DNA of 64,000 nt, taken from contig NZ_JAPDUG010000004.1 in NCBI RefSeq assembly GCF_026015885.1, positions 62,001 to 126,000 on the forward strand, written 5' to 3'. This document shows positions 62,866 to 64,000 of the stretch, piece after piece. This DNA comes from Halocynthiibacter sp. SDUM655004 (GTDB lineage Bacteria > Pseudomonadota > Alphaproteobacteria > Rhodobacterales > Rhodobacteraceae). Position numbers and translations under genes: made by a program. The notes beneath the pieces are model-generated. The model was not told where the DNA came from. It worked only from the letters and a program-made list of their open reading frames with translations, and ran no database searches. Within the stretch, counting starts at the first letter, position 1. Each line of letters opens with the position of its first letter.

Positions 62866-64000
62866 TCGGCCTCGCCTGAATTTTTGAATGGGCCATAGGC
62901 GGTGAGGATTTCGATCTCTTCGCCTATGGCTTGTGCTTCTGCATCAAGAAACTTTGCAACAGCATCTCTGAATCCCGTATCTGCGATATAGTGAAGCGAG
63001 TGCGTTTCAACGGGGAGATATCCTCGTGCAAGTTTGTGCTCTCCTTGTGCTCCAGCTTCGACTGTCGAGAGCTCATGCGCGATAGCATAGTCAACCGCTT
63101 GATAGTAACAGAGTTCGAAGTGCAGAGCCGGGTAATGCTCAGTGCAGCCCCAATACCTGCCGAATAAGGCGTCTGCTCCAATAAAATTTAGAGCCCCTGC
63201 AATGGCTTGGCCGTCACGAATGGCAAGGACAAGCAAGATATCATCGCGCATCCTTTCATGAGCCAGATCGAAGAATGACCGCGTCAGGTAGGGAGTTCCC
63301 CACTTCCGCGCGCCTGTGTCTTGGTAAAACCTCCAGAATGCATCCCAATGCTCCGGTTGGATTTGGTCACCGGTCAGCTGAACAATCTCGCCACCAAAGC
63401 TTTGGGCTTGCTTGCGTTCTTTGCGAATGTTTTTGCGTTTGCGGGAAGAGAGGCCGTTGAGGAAATCTTCAAAGTTTTGGTAGCTACTGTTCTTCCAATG
63501 GAACTGTTGACTTTTACGTTTGAGAAGCCCGATTTTCTCGCCCTCTGTCGCCTCGCCTTCGGCGCAGAAAGTGATATGCGCGGAAGATATTTTGTTTTCT
63601 TGCACAAGCTGTACCAGACCTTGAATGAGTGCCGCGCGCCCAACCTGTTCATGCTCTGGCTTGGTTAGCAGACGTCGTCCGGTAACGGGTGTGAATGGAA
63701 CCGCGACCTGAAGCTTAGGATAATATCGGCCTCCGGCGTTTTCGTAAGCATGCGCCCAATTGAAATCGAAAATGTACTCGCCTTGACTGTGGGATTTGCC
63801 ATAGACGGGAGCGGCGGCAATCATTTCATCGCCTTTGTGAACGGTCAAATACTGCGCTTGCCAGCCCGTACCAGGGCCGATTGATCCGCTATCTTCGAGC
63901 GCTTTTAGGAAGCGATAGGTGGTGAATGGATCTACGGCTCTCTCACTTTCGCTAGAAGAAGATCCAGCGCAACTGTCCCATTCACTTGGGTCGATATTCT
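62862..64000 (-). CDS. DUF482/GNAT-like (peptidogalycan biosynthesis) protein, 5' end missing
   Basis: The frame stays open past 63848 to the end of the window, reading DPSEWDSCAG, then FTTYRFLKALEDSGSIGPGTGW, so the internal ATG at 63848 is not the start. About 379 codons are visible. Family landmarks are GEYIFDFNWAHAYENAGGRYYPKLQVAVPFTPVTGRRLL, RKRKNIRKERKQA and FGRYWGCTEHYPALHFELCYYQAVDYAI. DUF482 proteins have a double GNAT fold and no firmly known substrate. The stop overlaps the convergent peroxiredoxin by four bases. Confidence 0.88.
   Translation of the reverse strand, partial: NIDPSEWDSCAGSSSSESERAVDPFTTYRFLKALEDSGSIGPGTGWQAQYLTVHKGDEMIAAAPVYGKSHSQGEYIFDFNWAHAYENAGGRYYPKLQVAVPFTPVTGRRLLTKPEHEQVGRAALIQGLVQLVQENKISSAHITFCAEGEATEGEKIGLLKRKSQQFHWKNSSYQNFEDFLNGLSSRKRKNIRKERKQAQSFGGEIVQLTGDQIQPEHWDAFWRFYQDTGARKWGTPYLTRSFFDLAHERMRDDILLVLAIRDGQAIAGALNFIGADALFGRYWGCTEHYPALHFELCYYQAVDYAIAHELSTVEAGAQGEHKLARGYLPVETHSLHYIADTGFRDAVAKFLDAEAQAIGEEIEILTAYGPFKNSGEAD

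Overview
The window looks like a chromosomal segment of a Rhodobacteraceae (Roseobacter-group) alphaproteobacterium. The evidence is gene content and family resemblance: a monomeric NADP isocitrate dehydrogenase, DUF2794 and DUF6478 proteins, a motB-flgE-flgK-flgL-flgI flagellar block, FrmA/FghA formaldehyde genes, TTAA-N7-TTAA motifs of the CtrA kind, and several small lipoproteins. GC looks moderate; it was not computed. I found no rRNA, tRNA, insertion sequence, prophage or CRISPR array. Coding density is high and most intergenic gaps are below 250 bp.

Layout. 1-5.3 kb: the 3' end of a family 8 glycosyltransferase, small secreted proteins, a VanZ-like protein, icd and a FAH-family enzyme. 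5.3-12.9 kb: a complete alpha-glucoside/maltose utilisation locus. malK and a lacI-type regulator are read leftward; a GH13 alpha-glucosidase, malE, malF and malG are read rightward. Two matching palindromes sit in the divergent promoter region. 12.9-13.6 kb: two small secreted proteins. 13.7-19.6 kb: motB-flgE-flgK-flgL-flgI. 19.7-24.5 kb: a flavoprotein, then a yjbH-yjbF exopolysaccharide-type pair followed by two near-identical small genes that resemble YjbE/GfcA. 24.6-27.6 kb: a divergent ScsC-like/ScsB-like thiol-disulfide pair. 27.8-30.2 kb: a SulP anion transporter with a tandem UspA protein. 30.3-37.2 kb: asd, an EamA transporter divergent from a MarR regulator, a 62-aa basic protein with an elaborate leader, a beta-carbonic anhydrase, pepA, an NlpC/P60 hydrolase and DUF2794.

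37.2-40.6 kb is a formaldehyde-detoxification locus. It holds a structured RNA candidate with its own terminator, the glutathione-dependent formaldehyde dehydrogenase, a TetR regulator, a 59-aa secreted protein and S-formylglutathione hydrolase. Three closely related palindromes sit at the promoters of the TetR gene and the 59-aa gene, pointing to a small autoregulated circuit. 40.6-50.2 kb: housekeeping and metabolic genes (DUF188, HAD, alpha/beta hydrolase, MFS, zapE, folC, accD, CPBP protease, ilvD). 50.2-54.7 kb: a DUF6478 pair, a dienoyl-CoA reductase and a LysR regulator. 54.7-57.7 kb: a leftward four-gene operon with three successive 4-base overlaps (CinA-like, GNAT, AhpD-like, OmpA-like). 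57.7-64 kb: sfsA, map, an orphan TRAP binding protein, rsmD with a FAD reductase, a peroxiredoxin, and a DUF482 protein that runs off the window.

The signals I would follow first are the TetR/59-aa circuit, the structured RNA upstream of the formaldehyde dehydrogenase, the alternative-structure leader of the 62-aa gene, the apparently leaderless marR promoter with its operator, and the duplicated YjbE-like genes beside yjbHF.
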